Source of the DNA: a virus
Reading direction: 5' to 3' (one strand)
Virus record (IMG/VR): IMGVR_UViG_3300013126_000157
Coordinates: 1 to 30,087 of that record
Length of the DNA: 30,087 nucleotides
The notes under the pieces were generated by a model that worked only from the letters and a program-made list of their open reading frames with translations, made no database searches and was not told where the DNA came from. Each line of letters starts with the position of its first letter. The first letter of the stretch is position 1. This document shows, in pieces, positions 23,377-29,119 of this stretch. Both the position numbers and the translations under genes were made by a program.

Positions 23377-23751
23377 TTAAAATTGACCCTCAAGCCCACC
23401 CCATCCCATCTGTGATGCGGTAAATTCAATTTGTTGTTGATACCAGCTCATTCTGTCAGCCTTGAGCTTTGTCGTGCTTTCAATACGCTCAACGATTTCA
23501 CCATTGATAACAGTTTGGTATCGCAATAGCTTATGCCCAAAATAATCATGCATCTCGTCTTTTGTATAACCAAGATAATTGCCAATGCTTTCGTACAAAA
23601 CCCAAAGCCTAGCATTCTGCGGCAATGTTCTGTCTTTAACATGCTCTTGAATTATCACTTCCCATTTTGTGTTTTTATCCAGCCCTTTGATTTTGTCAAA
23701 GAGGTAGGGCATGTTTTGTTCAGTAAGTATCCAAGGCCTATGCTTGTACAT
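23377..23751 (-). CDS. ninB: NinB-like recombination protein
   Basis: A protein of about 124 residues (ATG at 23751; the frame also has a TTG at 23763). The diagnostic block is DRTLPQNARLWVLYESIGNY followed by LGYTKDEMHDYFGHKLL, the NinB/Orf signature (R-x-x-x-Q-N-x-x-L/F-W and a helix). Lambda NinB (Orf) binds DNA and SSB and helps RecA-type loading in phage recombination. The C-terminal W-containing motif (QIEFTASQMGWGGLEGQF) is seen in related proteins. The start overlaps the end of the small ribbon-helix-helix-like gene, so the two are coupled. It forms a pair with the downstream Ref-like nuclease. Confidence 0.8.
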   Translation of the reverse strand: MYKHRPWILTEQNMPYLFDKIKGLDKNTKWEVIIQEHVKDRTLPQNARLWVLYESIGNYLGYTKDEMHDYFGHKLLRYQTVINGEIVERIESTTKLKADRMSWYQQQIEFTASQMGWGGLEGQF

Positions 23752-23911
23752 TGAAAGCGTCAATCAATTGGTTAAGCCAACGATTACCACCAAGCAATTT
23801 AAATTTCTGCAATCGCTCTTGGCTCAAACGGATACTGGTAGTTTTACCGCGTAAATGTTCAGGCTGTGGCTTGCGACCGCGTTTCTTATATTCAACAATA
23901 GCGTGATTCAT
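23738..23911 (-). CDS. Small ribbon-helix-helix-like protein
   Basis: A 57-residue protein; the ATG at 23911 has AGGAG 5 nt upstream, which decides it against the ATG at 23926. The sequence has a basic arm (YKKRGRKPQPEHLRGK) then TTSIRLSQERLQKFKLLGGN and RWLNQLIDAF, the strand-helix-helix pattern of RHH transcription factors (T-x-S-I-R-L-x-x-E). It could bind DNA as a dimer and repress a promoter of this operon or act as an accessory recombination factor. The family call is by pattern only. Confidence 0.6.
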   Translation of the reverse strand: MNHAIVEYKKRGRKPQPEHLRGKTTSIRLSQERLQKFKLLGGNRWLNQLIDAFNVQA

Positions 23912-23944
23912 AGTAACTCCTATCATTTCTTGTACTGCATTATA

Positions 23945-24265
23945 TCATTTCATTGACAAAATTTTGCGAATTTCTTGCATGTGAAGCGCCGCAGCGGCTG
24001 GAGAGCTATGTGGCTTTGGTAACTTCACGCTAAACACGCGGCTTTGTTCAGCCTTGCACAGCTCAATAATATCCGCTGGGGTTGGCATACGCTTGCTGTC
24101 ATTGGTCCAAGTGTCAAACGCCTTGCTAACAATCTTAAACTCAAAACGTTCAAGCTTATGCCACCATACGCGCAACAATTCTTGGTTAAGCTCTGTTTTT
24201 CCGTACAGTGTTGTCACTGCCATCATCATCTGCTTAAACTGCATTTTATGGTCATCAATCATCAT
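23945..24265 (-). CDS. Probable replicative helicase loader (lambda P / G39P-like role)
   Basis: A 106-residue protein with AGGAGG 3 nt (first ATG) or 6 nt (second ATG, 24262) upstream. Its helical core LLRVWWHKLERFEFKIVSKA followed by FDTWTNDSKRMPTPADIIEL resembles the pattern WW-x-x-L-x-x-[FY] and M/F-P-T-P-A-D-I found in phage helicase loader or replication P-type proteins. It lies directly after, and overlaps by no bases, the initiator gene (7-bp gap). This order matches lambda O then P. It is likely to bring the host DnaB helicase to the phage origin. The longer frame to 24307 is an overlap with the initiator gene and is less likely. Confidence 0.65.
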   Translation of the reverse strand: MMIDDHKMQFKQMMMAVTTLYGKTELNQELLRVWWHKLERFEFKIVSKAFDTWTNDSKRMPTPADIIELCKAEQSRVFSVKLPKPHSSPAAAALHMQEIRKILSMK

Positions 24266-24272
24266 GCACCTC

Positions 24273-24962
24273 CTAAAACGGGTTTGTGTCCCGTATCTGT
24301 GGTTCATCCTGCCATCTTCCTTGATTCAAGTATGTAGCTGGATTAGGGATAAATTGACCGTTCTGCTTGGTCCACTGTTCACTAGGTACTTGCCATTCCA
24401 ATGCTTGCAGAACATCAATCAACACTGGCTTTTTCTTACTCCACGCCCTACGAGCGTCATCTTTTCCTGTCTTTTTTGGATATGCTCGCCAAAAAACATC
24501 AAAGTCATTGTTTACAGCTACACCACTTCGCACTATTAGATTATTACTCTTTAGAGGAATAATCTCTGTTCTGCTCTGTTCTGTATCTGTTCTGTTCTGT
24601 TCTGGTGCCGTTACTGTAACGTTACATAATGTTTCATCATTATCAACACCAATCTTTTTCATCATACGATGCTTGCGAACCCTTGCAGTGCTTGTATCTG
24701 AAATAAATTGACGTTTATCCCAATTAAGCAATTCATTGTCTTCACTTATAAACCCAAGCCCTACAAAAGTGTTCTTTGTTGACTGCCATTCATCAACACT
24801 TATTCTCATGTGAAACGCCACTGCAACGTCTTGTAACGTTTCATATTCGTTACATTTCATGCAAAATAACATTATCAAACGCCTTTGGTCAACCTCTGAA
24901 AGCATCTGCACCTTTGGGTCATATGCAAATTCACCGTACAATCTAAACCACTGATTAGCCAT
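24273..24962 (-). CDS. Replication initiator (lambda O-like replisome organiser)
   Basis: A 229-residue protein. The N-terminus (WFRLYGEFAYDPKVQMLSEV, RLIMLFCMKC) and the ISDTSTARVRKHRM segment at about residues 87-100 resemble winged-helix phage replication proteins. The C-terminus (FWRAYPKKTGKDDARRAWSK, then QFIPNPATYLNQGRWQDE) is a common phage replication domain that binds the helicase loader or DnaB. The linker (PEQNRTDTEQSRTEII) is encoded by TCTGTTCTG repeats at 24563-24604, so the origin may be inside the gene as in lambda. SD AGAGGA is 6 nt before the ATG. The downstream loader gene completes the initiation pair. Confidence 0.8.
   Translation of the reverse strand: MANQWFRLYGEFAYDPKVQMLSEVDQRRLIMLFCMKCNEYETLQDVAVAFHMRISVDEWQSTKNTFVGLGFISEDNELLNWDKRQFISDTSTARVRKHRMMKKIGVDNDETLCNVTVTAPEQNRTDTEQSRTEIIPLKSNNLIVRSGVAVNNDFDVFWRAYPKKTGKDDARRAWSKKKPVLIDVLQALEWQVPSEQWTKQNGQFIPNPATYLNQGRWQDEPQIRDTNPF
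24563..24604. repeat. Iteron-like TCTGTTCTG repeats, candidate replication origin
   Basis: Three copies of TCTGTTCTG start at 24565, 24575 and 24586, followed by two more TTCTG half-copies (24595-24604). The spacing of 10-11 bp places the copies on one face of the helix. An AT-rich stretch (24531-24563) flanks one side and a palindrome GTAACGTTAC (24616-24625) the other. Repeats inside an initiator gene with an adjacent AT-rich stretch match the layout of lambda-type origins. No binding data exist; the repeats could also be only a consequence of the low-complexity QNRT-type linker. Confidence 0.55.
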
Positions 24963-25010
24963 ATAAAGTCCTCTTATCTTGTATTGCTTTTTTATGATAG
25001 TTTATCAGTT

Positions 25011-25376
25011 TTATTTTTGCAATGCCGCTTTTAATAAATAATCTCTGATTTGATGTTTGGCTTCCTCAAAGCCATAACACACTACAGTGTGATAGCCATA
25101 ATGCGTGGCAAGCGCCATGAATTCTTTTTGACTGTCAGCTAATCTACCTTTGCTGGACTTCATTTCAATGAACATGCCGTGATGCTCACCAGCAGGTATC
25201 ATTAAAAACAAGTCAGATACTCCAGCGACCACGCCCTCTTGTTTGAGCTGTATGGCTACTCGTTTGTTTCTTAATCCGCCATTGGGGATAGCCCACAGGC
25301 ACTTTTCTAGCTTGGGATATTGCATGCGGAACCATTGCACCACTAGCTTTTGCTCATAATGTTCATATTTTTGCAT
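25011..25376 (-). CDS. VRR-NUC domain nuclease
   Basis: A protein of about 121 residues with a complete VRR-NUC core: Glu8/Gln9 (HYEQKLVVQWFRMQYP), the IPNGG motif at residues 30-34, GVVAGVSDLFLMIP with Asp55, FIEMKSSKGRLADSQ with Glu71, Lys73 and Gln83. The spacing of D...E-x-K fits a PD-(D/E)XK nuclease; VRR-NUC stand-alone enzymes in phages act on branched DNA. It is the first gene of the leftward operon. The frame extends to 25412, but that start would lie inside the divergent promoter region, so I choose the ATG at 25376. The Shine-Dalgarno is weak (AAAAAG). Confidence 0.85.
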   Translation of the reverse strand: MQKYEHYEQKLVVQWFRMQYPKLEKCLWAIPNGGLRNKRVAIQLKQEGVVAGVSDLFLMIPAGEHHGMFIEMKSSKGRLADSQKEFMALATHYGYHTVVCYGFEEAKHQIRDYLLKAALQK

Positions 25377-25390
25377 TTTTTTTGTCTTTT

Positions 25391-25469
25391 TATTAAAAAA
25401 GGTATTGCACAATCATATCACATCTGTAGAATGTTTTGTGTAGTGCTTAATTAACTGAAAGGAACGAAA
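25391..25469 (+). promoter_or_regulatory. Repeated promoter-leader cassette, copy 1
   Basis: -35 TTGCAC (25405-25410), 16-bp spacer, -10 TAGAAT (25427-25432), A-rich run upstream of the -35, and a leader ending ACTGAAAGGAACGAAAATG. The conserved CATCTGTAGAAT block spans the -10. It faces away from the leftward VRR-NUC operon; its spacer contains TGATATGAT on the minus strand (25420-25412), an extended -10 candidate for leftward transcription. It drives the 59- and 76-residue genes. Confidence 0.8.
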
Positions 25470-25649
25470 ATGATTAAAGAACGAAATATGTATTTAGTGA
25501 CTAAGAATTTTTTAAGTGGGCCGCTAGCTGGAAAAAGCGTTACTGAAAAAACAGTGGTACCTTTTAAGCTTGGCAGAACGTACACCAGTTGCACCAACCG
25601 AAAAACAAGATACACGATTACCAACGTTGAAAAGATTGCGAAAGCATAA
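25470..25649 (+). CDS. Small basic protein, 59 residues, function unknown
   Basis: ATG at 25470 directly follows the first repeated promoter-leader, with AAAGGA at 6-7 nt spacing. The protein (MIKERNMYLVTKNFLSGPLA at the start) is basic and beta-rich, ending TRYTITNVEKIAKA. Its stop codon overlaps the next start (TAATG), so the two genes are coupled. It has no membrane segment or clear metal motif. As the first product of an early phage transcript it is a candidate host take-over protein, but this is only position-based. Confidence 0.75.
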   Translation: MIKERNMYLVTKNFLSGPLAGKSVTEKTVVPFKLGRTYTSCTNRKTRYTITNVEKIAKA

Positions 25650-25879
25650 TGACTTTAGCTAGATACGAACCTAATGAGGATTTAAAAATGTTTGGCTGTT
25701 CAAAAGAATATCTTGATAAGCTGGCAGAACAATGGCTAAAAAACCATGATGATGTTTCTATGTTGATTGCTGGAATGTTGAGTGATACTCAAGAAGTATT
25801 AAGTCATTACCCTGAACAAGCAACGCAATATCTTAATAGAGCCAAATACCTAATTTTTAATTATCTTGAAAAAGATTAA
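25649..25879 (+). CDS. Hypothetical early helical protein
   Basis: A 76-residue protein coupled by TAATG to the previous gene. It is helical and slightly acidic (MFGCSKEYLDKLAEQWLKNH, DTQEVLSHYPEQATQYLNRA). No family recognised. It ends just before the second promoter-leader copy, so this promoter-to-promoter unit contains only two genes. The early-region position suggests a regulatory or host-interaction role, which cannot be confirmed from sequence. Confidence 0.7.
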   Translation: MTLARYEPNEDLKMFGCSKEYLDKLAEQWLKNHDDVSMLIAGMLSDTQEVLSHYPEQATQYLNRAKYLIFNYLEKD

Positions 25880-25955
25880 AAAAGGTATTGCATTATTTAT
25901 TGACATCTATAGAATATGAATTGTAGTAAATGACTTTTAACTGAAAGGAACGAAA
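25875..25955 (+). promoter_or_regulatory. Repeated promoter-leader cassette, copy 2
   Basis: -35 TTGCAT (25888-25893), 16-bp spacer, -10 TAGAAT (25910-25915), preceded by TTAAAAAAGG. The leader contains TGTAGTA and ends TTTTAACTGAAAGGAACGAA before AAATG. It overlaps the end of the 76-residue gene and drives the 129-residue cysteine-peptidase-like gene. Confidence 0.8.
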
Positions 25956-26345
25956 ATGGCTTATATTTTTAATGATGGCGGCAGACAAGCGGCAGGATTT
26001 AAAGGACGCGTTGGCGATTGTGCCGCAAGGTCTTTAGCGATTGCACTTGAACTTGACTATGAACAAGCATATAGAATCATTGCAGAAACCAATGCTGATT
26101 TTGGATATGCTAAATCAGCGCGTAATGGAATTCATAAAGAAGTGTTTCACTATGTTTTGAAACAGCTTGGATATACATGGCATACAGCACCTAAATTTAA
26201 TGGCAGGAAAGCTAAATGCTCCGATATGCCAAAAGGTATTGTAATTGCAAGACAAGCCAAGCATTTTGTTGCTGTTATTGATGGATTGCCACACGATACA
26301 TGGGACTCCTCAAACAAAATGGTTTATGGTTATTGGGCGATTTAA
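25956..26345 (+). CDS. Cysteine-peptidase-like protein (GDC...H...D)
   Basis: A 129-residue protein of a type often seen on phages and plasmids, with VGDCAARSLAIALELDYEQA at residues 19-38, a middle segment NGIHKEVFHYVLKQLGYTW, and a C-terminal KHFVAVIDGLPHDTWDSSNK followed by VYGYW. Cys22, His103 and an Asp (109, 114 or 117) form a plausible papain-like triad: Cys at a helix start, His on a later strand, then Asp. This could be a small protease, transglutaminase-like or deamidase-like effector. It is the only gene of its promoter unit. No signal peptide is visible, so it acts in the cytoplasm. The enzymatic idea is inference. Confidence 0.75.
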   Translation: MAYIFNDGGRQAAGFKGRVGDCAARSLAIALELDYEQAYRIIAETNADFGYAKSARNGIHKEVFHYVLKQLGYTWHTAPKFNGRKAKCSDMPKGIVIARQAKHFVAVIDGLPHDTWDSSNKMVYGYWAI

Positions 26346-26349
26346 AAAA

Positions 26350-26428
26350 AATTAAAAAAGGTATTGCAACATTCACTGGCATCTGTAGAATAAAACTTGT
26401 AGTAAACATTTAACTGAAAGGAACGAAA
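26350..26428 (+). promoter_or_regulatory. Repeated promoter-leader cassette, copy 3
   Basis: -35 TTGCAA (26364-26369), 16-bp spacer, -10 TAGAAT (26386-26391), with a strong A-rich run (26344-26359) upstream like an UP element. The leader has TTGTAGTAAAC and ends TTTAACTGAAAGGAACGAAA before ATG. It drives three small genes (71, 120 and 57 residues). Confidence 0.8.
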
Positions 26429-26644
26429 ATGAAACGAAATGAATATCAATATACTTCAATGACCATTGGATTGGTTTCTGATATTAGAATTTCTGAAATA
26501 GTTTATGACGATGGCACTTTTGGGCAATTCATTAGAGTTGAGGATGACAATGGCAATGTTTTTAATTTTACATTAAATACTGACAAGCCAAGAAGCGCGG
26601 CAATTGTAATTGAGCCTAAGCGTAGCCCAAGAAAGGATGACTAA
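26429..26644 (+). CDS. Small protein, function unknown
   Basis: A 71-residue protein preceded by the third promoter-leader. It looks like a small beta barrel or sheet (TSMTIGLVSDIRISEIVYDD, GQFIRVEDDNGNVFNFTLNT), with a basic C-terminus (VIEPKRSPRKDD). No family recognised. The stop is 1 nt before the next start codon, and an AAAGGA inside its last codons serves as that gene's ribosome-binding site. Confidence 0.7.
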   Translation: MKRNEYQYTSMTIGLVSDIRISEIVYDDGTFGQFIRVEDDNGNVFNFTLNTDKPRSAAIVIEPKRSPRKDD

Positions 26645-26645
26645 C

Positions 26646-27008
26646 ATGAGTATCCTTGATGACATGAAAAAAGCCATGCTGGAAACCAAACATAACCACG
26701 AAGTAATGCTTGAGCGCCTAGACAATGTATTGCTTGGGCAAGGGCATGTGGTTTGCTATGTGACGAATGGCGCTGTAATGGCGATGGGTTACAAGACCAA
26801 TGAGCTTAAAGAGGTCATTGATTGCTTTATTACCTCTTTAGGCAGAGCTACTCGTTGGACCAAAAATGATGCTGAAAAGCTGGCTAACGCCACTAAAAAC
26901 GGCAAAGGGGAGCGACCAGTGGCAATGCACATCCGTGAAGCGCTGGAGCTGGACATTCAACGAATAAACGAATCACTGAAAGATTTAGAGTGCCATGACC
27001 CACAATGA
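26646..27008 (+). CDS. Hypothetical early protein, 120 residues
   Basis: The start at 26646 is chosen because AAAGGA lies 8 nt upstream and it follows the previous stop by one base; the frame also opens at 26610 but that overlaps the previous gene. The protein starts MSILDDMKKAMLETKHNHEV and includes LLGQGHVVCYVTNGAVMAMG and helices rich in Lys and Glu (KNDAEKLANATKNGKGERPV). No family recognised. It overlaps the following 57-residue ORF by 14 nt. Confidence 0.7.
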   Translation: MSILDDMKKAMLETKHNHEVMLERLDNVLLGQGHVVCYVTNGAVMAMGYKTNELKEVIDCFITSLGRATRWTKNDAEKLANATKNGKGERPVAMHIREALELDIQRINESLKDLECHDPQ

Positions 27009-27168
27009 AGCTTTTGATGTTTTGAACCGCGAGGCTCAAAAAAGAATTATGAAGCCAGCCCAGTTGCTATCTGACTGGCTGGCTAGACGGAATAAAACGA
27101 CCAATGAAACTGACTACTACTCAAAAGAAGTCAATGAAGCTTGCAAAATAATCACGAATAATAAATAA
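26995..27168 (+). CDS. 57-residue ORF, function unknown
   Basis: ATG at 26995 lies within the last codons of the previous gene, with TAGAG a few bases upstream. The product (MTHNEAFDVLNREAQKRIMK, then PAQLLSDWLARRNKTTNETD) is helical and contains a W-L-A-R-R segment. The stop at 27166-27168 falls in the A-rich part of the fourth promoter copy. Overlap and codon use compatible with its neighbours support it, but it is short. Confidence 0.55.
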   Translation: MTHNEAFDVLNREAQKRIMKPAQLLSDWLARRNKTTNETDYYSKEVNEACKIITNNK

Positions 27169-27239
27169 AGGTGTTGCATTATTATGTGGCATCTGTAGAA
27201 TAGATTGTGTAGTGCATTTATTTAATGAAAGGAACGAAA
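27163..27239 (+). promoter_or_regulatory. Repeated promoter-leader cassette, copy 4
   Basis: -35 TTGCAT (27174-27179), 16-bp spacer, -10 TAGAAT (27196-27201), leader with TGTGTAGTGC and ending TTTAATGAAAGGAACGAAAA before TG. It differs from the other copies by GGTGTTGCA instead of GGTATTGCA and by a shorter A-run. It drives the DNA recombination genes downstream. Confidence 0.8.
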
Positions 27240-27512
27240 ATGAATATCCCTAATTTTAGAAATTACATGAACTGTAGCTCCGATAATTATGGAGTCCATT
27301 CCCTAGTATTTTATGTAGATGGCAGAGCTTTCTACTTTTCCTATGAAACCCTAGTAGCGTTTACTGACCCAAGTGGCAATTTAGTCATTAGGGAAAACGA
27401 TTGGGGTCCAACGACAGGCAAACACCTAAACGCGATTGATAGCGACAAATCAAAGCGCGTGACAGGCACAAGATTTGAACAGCTTTATCAACAACATTAT
27501 GGGAGCAAATAA
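27240..27512 (+). CDS. Conserved-looking phage protein, function unknown
   Basis: A 90-residue protein; the ATG at 27240 follows the GAAAGGAACGAAA leader, and an ATG 15 nt upstream (27225) is part of the leader itself. The sequence has strands and the block VIRENDWGPTTGKHLNAIDS with a basic C-terminus (KSKRVTGTRFEQLYQQHYGS). The W-G-P-T-T-G-K-H-L-N block looks conserved, as it occurs in unannotated phage proteins of this size. No enzyme motif is clear. The stop overlaps the next start (TAATG). Confidence 0.7.
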   Translation: MNIPNFRNYMNCSSDNYGVHSLVFYVDGRAFYFSYETLVAFTDPSGNLVIRENDWGPTTGKHLNAIDSDKSKRVTGTRFEQLYQQHYGSK

Positions 27513-27607
27513 TGAGAACCAAGACTGATTGGTACATGGTGTTTTGGGTTAGCGTAGTTGGCGCATGGTTTCTTTATGCGTTTTTGAAATGGTGGTACTG
27601 CTGGTGA
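27512..27607 (+). CDS. 31-residue tryptophan-rich membrane microprotein
   Basis: ATG at 27512 overlaps the previous stop (TAATG), giving translational coupling. The product has one hydrophobic segment (WYMVFWVSVVGAWFLYAFLK, residues 7-26) then WWYCW. Seven of 31 residues are Trp. A single-pass inner-membrane peptide is likely; possible roles include superinfection exclusion or envelope disturbance. The small size leaves some doubt that it is real. Confidence 0.55.
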   Translation: MRTKTDWYMVFWVSVVGAWFLYAFLKWWYCW

Positions 27608-27654
27608 GCCAACAACAATTTTATGAAACAGTAACAAGACAAGAGGAATATGAA

Positions 27655-28278
27655 ATGGATACCTACATGAATTACAGTGAAAGACGCAAGATTGACGTAT
27701 CAAAATACATTGAGAAAAAGGGCAAATTTAATTATTTGTCATGGGCTTGGGCTGTGGACCAGCTTCTACAGCTAGACCCAATGGCTACTTGGGATTACAA
27801 AGAGCCTACTTATTACCATGACCAAACAATGATGGTGTATTGCTCTGTGACAGCTTTTGGCAAGACGATGACTGCACAATTGCCAGTGATGGATAACTAT
27901 AACAAGCCAATTGTTGAACCAAGCTCTATGCAGGTAAATACTGGCATGCAACGATGCCTAGCTAAAGCGATTGCGCTTCATGGACTTGGGTTATACATAT
28001 ATCAAGGCGAAGACTTGCCCGACTTGGATGCACAAGACTTCATTGACAAGCTCAATGCTTGCCAAAACCTAGATGAATTGACTGCGGCATTCAAAGAGGT
28101 TTACCCAGCGATACAAACGCAACCAAACATTTTGAAGCTAGTGACAGCGGTTAAAGACCAATTGAAAGTTAAGTTTACAAAAGATGCCGCTGACGTACAA
28201 CGTTTAGGCGTAGCTGGTGCAGTTGAAGCGGCTATGGCAGAAAAACAAGATGCTGGCGCAAGTGAAGACATACATTAA
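27655..28278 (+). CDS. Single-strand annealing recombinase (Sak3/DUF1071)
   Basis: A 207-residue protein starting at the ATG at 27655, with AGAGGA 7 nt upstream; the frame reaches 27565 but the region upstream has no site. Diagnostic blocks: KGKFNYLSWAWAVDQLLQLD (residues 22-41), TAQLPVMDNYNKPI (73-86) and VNTGMQRCLAKAIALHGLGL then YIYQGEDLP (94-122), the DUF1071/Sak3 signature. Such SSAPs anneal complementary strands and work with a 5'-3' exonuclease and SSB. Both are encoded just downstream (29119 and 29726). It is an ERF/Rad52-type functional analogue with its own family. C-terminal 70 residues are helical. Confidence 0.88.
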   Translation: MDTYMNYSERRKIDVSKYIEKKGKFNYLSWAWAVDQLLQLDPMATWDYKEPTYYHDQTMMVYCSVTAFGKTMTAQLPVMDNYNKPIVEPSSMQVNTGMQRCLAKAIALHGLGLYIYQGEDLPDLDAQDFIDKLNACQNLDELTAAFKEVYPAIQTQPNILKLVTAVKDQLKVKFTKDAADVQRLGVAGAVEAAMAEKQDAGASEDIH

Positions 28279-28287
28279 GGAGCTAAC

Positions 28288-28707
28288 ATGAAGCAAGTTG
28301 TAATTTGTGAATGCTGTGGCGCCAAAGTAGTTGAGTATAAGCATGTTTTAAACAAAGGGTTGGTGGATGCACTTTTTAGGCTTTCAAAACATATTGTGCC
28401 TATGCCTCTAACTGAATTAGATATTACTCGTAACCAATGGACTAATTTTCAAAAGCTACGCTATTGGGGTCTAGTTGATAAAGCTATCCATGCTGATGGC
28501 ACTGGAACTGGATGTTGGTTTGTAACATGGAAAGGCAGAGAGTTTATTGCTAATGAAATACCAATGAAAAACAATGCTTGGACTTTTAGAGGTATAACCA
28601 CAAATTTAGATGGAAAAGAAATGTACTTCAATGATATTTATGACCCACTTTACAGAGATAGAGTTGAATATGCCAAAGATGCAAGGACACATCATGCTGA
28701 CAACTAG
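28288..28707 (+). CDS. Zinc-knuckle and winged-helix-like phage protein
   Basis: A 139-residue protein with AAGGAG 5 nt before the ATG. The N-terminus VVICECCGAKVVEYKHVLNK has a short Cys cluster (C7, C9, C10). Residues about 27-75 (LVDALFRLSKHIVPMPLTEL, TNFQKLRYWGLVDKA) form an HTH-like set of helices, followed by a beta wing with GCWFVTWKGREFIANEIP. This is the common layout of unannotated phage proteins adjacent to the recombinase gene. DNA binding or regulation is plausible but not shown. Confidence 0.7.
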   Translation: MKQVVICECCGAKVVEYKHVLNKGLVDALFRLSKHIVPMPLTELDITRNQWTNFQKLRYWGLVDKAIHADGTGTGCWFVTWKGREFIANEIPMKNNAWTFRGITTNLDGKEMYFNDIYDPLYRDRVEYAKDARTHHADN

Positions 28708-28807
28708 GCAAATTCAACAGATAAAGCGGCAAAGGCGCGTCAAAAATCAAAATTGGTATCAACGTATGCTTGGAAAATTTAAGGAGCTTCTATGCGTAAC
28801 AAAATGA
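28694..28807 (+). CDS. 37-residue basic ORF
   Basis: ATG at 28694 with AAGGA 6 nt upstream, overlapping the previous gene by 14 nt. The product MLTTRQIQQIKRQRRVKNQN plus WYQRMLGKFKELLCVTK is strongly basic and helical. A longer in-frame start at 28610 lies inside the previous gene and is less likely. The end of this ORF supplies the AAGGAG for the next ORF. A short nucleic-acid-binding peptide is possible. Confidence 0.5.
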   Translation: MLTTRQIQQIKRQRRVKNQNWYQRMLGKFKELLCVTK

Positions 28808-28917
28808 CTTTGGATGAAATGAGAAAATCTATTAGGGCGCAAATTAAACGTGATGCTCAAGAGGGTATCCGTGAAAACTTTTGGCATACATTGTTTGTAA
28901 TTACTTGGGGGATTTGA
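28792..28917 (+). CDS. 41-residue ORF
   Basis: ATG at 28792 with AAGGAG 5 nt upstream, one of the strongest sites in this stretch. The product MRNKMTLDEMRKSIRAQIKR plus DAQEGIRENFWHTLFVITWG-I is basic at the start and hydrophobic at the end. It overlaps the previous ORF by 16 nt and ends 1 nt before the next start. No family recognised. Confidence 0.55.
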   Translation: MRNKMTLDEMRKSIRAQIKRDAQEGIRENFWHTLFVITWGI

Positions 28918-28918
28918 A

Positions 28919-29119
28919 ATGGATGAAATTGAAGCAGTCGAACGATTGGTTTCCGCGCAAGAGCGTTTGGTAAGAATGGGTCAGCAACATTTTGCAATTA
29001 CCACGGCAATTCAAAGTTTGCTTGAAACAGTGTCATTCAAAACTAATGAAGAACGAATTGATTTAATGAATCAACGTGCTGGTCAAGCTATTAGAATTGA
29101 AACTGGGAGCAAAAAATAA
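28919..29119 (+). CDS. Small helical protein upstream of the exonuclease
   Basis: A 66-residue protein (MDEIEAVERLVSAQERLVRM, HFAITTAIQSLLETVSFKTN) with two long helices and heptad-like hydrophobics, so perhaps a coiled coil. GGGGGA lies 7 nt before the ATG. Its stop overlaps the exonuclease start (TAATG), so production of the two is coupled; an accessory of the recombinase module is possible. No family recognised. Confidence 0.7.
   Translation: MDEIEAVERLVSAQERLVRMGQQHFAITTAIQSLLETVSFKTNEERIDLMNQRAGQAIRIETGSKK

Noticed and set aside
24563-24604. CRISPR-like or VNTR array
   Set aside because: The repeat units are 9 bp and nearly contiguous with no unique spacers, and lie within a coding frame.
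24976-25010. Operator TGATA-GTT-TATCA upstream of the initiator gene
   Set aside because: The 5-bp arms in an AT-rich gap are too likely by chance and no second copy was found.
25377-25412. Longer start for the VRR-NUC gene (MCNTFF...)
   Set aside because: It would place the start codon within the divergent promoter region, lacks a Shine-Dalgarno, and the added residues do not belong to the domain.
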